A stretch of DNA of 64,000 nucleotides from positions 1,178,001 to 1,242,000 of the forward strand of contig JBDXCG010000003.1 of NCBI GenBank assembly GCA_039980455.1, in the 5' to 3' direction. The stretch is from CALINF01 sp039980455. Lineage in GTDB: Bacteria; Pseudomonadota; Gammaproteobacteria; Pseudomonadales; Halieaceae. Position 1 is the stretch's first letter; each line of letters opens with the position of its first letter. The notes beneath the pieces were generated by a model, which was not told the DNA's origin, searched no databases, and saw only the letters and a program-made list of their open reading frames with translations. Made by a program: the position numbers and the translations under genes. This document shows positions 63,670 through 64,000 of this stretch, one piece after another.

Positions 63670-64000
63670 TCAGGCCCTGTTTTTCTTCAACCAGAAACAC
63701 TGGAGAACCCAGCCCACCATAAATATCACAACAAAACTCAAGTAGAACATTTTCAACAATGGGGCTTCGAAATCAGTCAGGACCGGGTCACCCACTGGCA
63801 GCCGCAGCAACCCATCGGTAATGGCAGGAATCATGTGGAACAGTAGTGTGCCGGAGAAACAGAATGCCTGAAAGTACGGAGCAATTTTTGAGAGTGAGGA
63901 AACCTTGGTTACCAGTAATCCGCCTGCCAATGCCAGCAAGGTGAGTACAGCTAGGCCATGGGCTGGGCCAAAAGTACCACGCTGGTAGATCATCAACGCT
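63670..64000 (-). CDS. Membrane protein, 5' end cut by window
   Basis: At least 109 residues are present. Three or four helices are seen (HGLAVLTLLALAGGLLV, FQAFCFSGTLLFHMIPAI, FYLSFVVIFMVGWVLQCFWL), ending in KKNRA. The frame is open to base 64000, so the start lies outside the window. I do not recognise a named family. It converges with the acyl-CoA synthetase gene. Confidence 0.7.
   Translation of the reverse strand, partial: ALMIYQRGTFGPAHGLAVLTLLALAGGLLVTKVSSLSKIAPYFQAFCFSGTLLFHMIPAITDGLLRLPVGDPVLTDFEAPLLKMFYLSFVVIFMVGWVLQCFWLKKNRA

Noticed and set aside
1..64000. CRISPR array, insertion sequence, prophage or toxin-antitoxin pair
   Set aside because: No regularly spaced direct repeats, transposase, integrase, or toxin-antitoxin-type pair were found on either strand.

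Overview
The window is an ordinary, gene-dense bacterial chromosome segment of moderate GC content, with no rRNA, insertion sequence, integrase or CRISPR array. Gene families point to a free-living, probably marine, gammaproteobacterium. They include PilU, RluF, MlaA, SlyX, Slt70, a LexA-controlled YebG, many acyl-CoA enzymes, a formylglycine sulfatase next to a DUF3604 protein, a class D sortase, and arsenosugar-type ArsS. A relative of the Halieaceae/Spongiibacteraceae would fit; that placement is inference from gene content only.

Layout. 1-3.8 kb: the end of a thiolase gene, an Orn/Lys/Arg decarboxylase and a divergent Lrp/AsnC regulator. 3.8-8.1 kb: a PlsC-type acyltransferase overlapping an HSL-type esterase, then a metallo-beta-lactamase-fold hydrolase, a secreted HExxH protein and a small basic protein. 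8.1-9.5 kb: a two-gene unit made of a class D sortase and its probable single substrate. 9.7-13.1 kb: a SRPBCC-SDR fusion, an epoxide hydrolase and a hotdog thioesterase. 13.1-14.8 kb: a long protein resembling a RecB-like nuclease without its active site. 15.1-19.2 kb: an amidohydrolase and a paired acyl-CoA dehydrogenase of the heteromeric type. 19.3-20.7 kb: SlyX, YciH and a phage-lysozyme-like orphan.

20.7-23.0 kb: an ArsS operon with two glycosyltransferases. 23.0-30 kb: Slt, tRNA-Arg(CCU) with its own promoter, an acyl-CoA dehydrogenase, an MDR oxidoreductase, a CoA-transferase, and DUF3429 and DUF3833 proteins. 30.2-34 kb: an overlapping pair of ABC exporter half-transporters with one degenerate ATPase site. 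34-41 kb: AsmA, a BaiN/HI0933 flavoprotein, RluF, PilU and a methyltransferase-like protein. 41-45.3 kb: a GNAT protein, then an operon of a secreted esterase, MlaA and a LivJ-type binding protein. 45.4-51.2 kb: sulfatase, DUF3604, enoyl-CoA hydratase and DUF1254/1214 genes. 51.3-56.9 kb: an S9 peptidase, a membrane-anchored XRE regulator, YebG with an SOS box, a YjiH-type membrane protein and an atypical SDR. 57-64 kb: a two-subunit IorAB-type molybdenum oxidoreductase, an amidase, DUF1801, an acyl-CoA synthetase and the end of a membrane protein.

Together the enzymes suggest an organism living on lipids, sterol-like or other hydrophobic compounds. It activates acids with CoA ligase and CoA transferase, oxidises them with several acyl-CoA dehydrogenases, an enoyl-CoA hydratase and a thiolase, and opens epoxides, esters, amides and sulfate esters. 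The most unusual items are the Gram-negative sortase pair with an MPSTAS sorting signal, the apparently dead RecB-like nuclease with a disordered tail, the phage-lysozyme-like orphan, the SRPBCC-SDR fusion, the esterase-MlaA-binding protein operon, and several near-perfect intergenic inverted repeats. No complete, clearly undescribed multi-gene system was identified.
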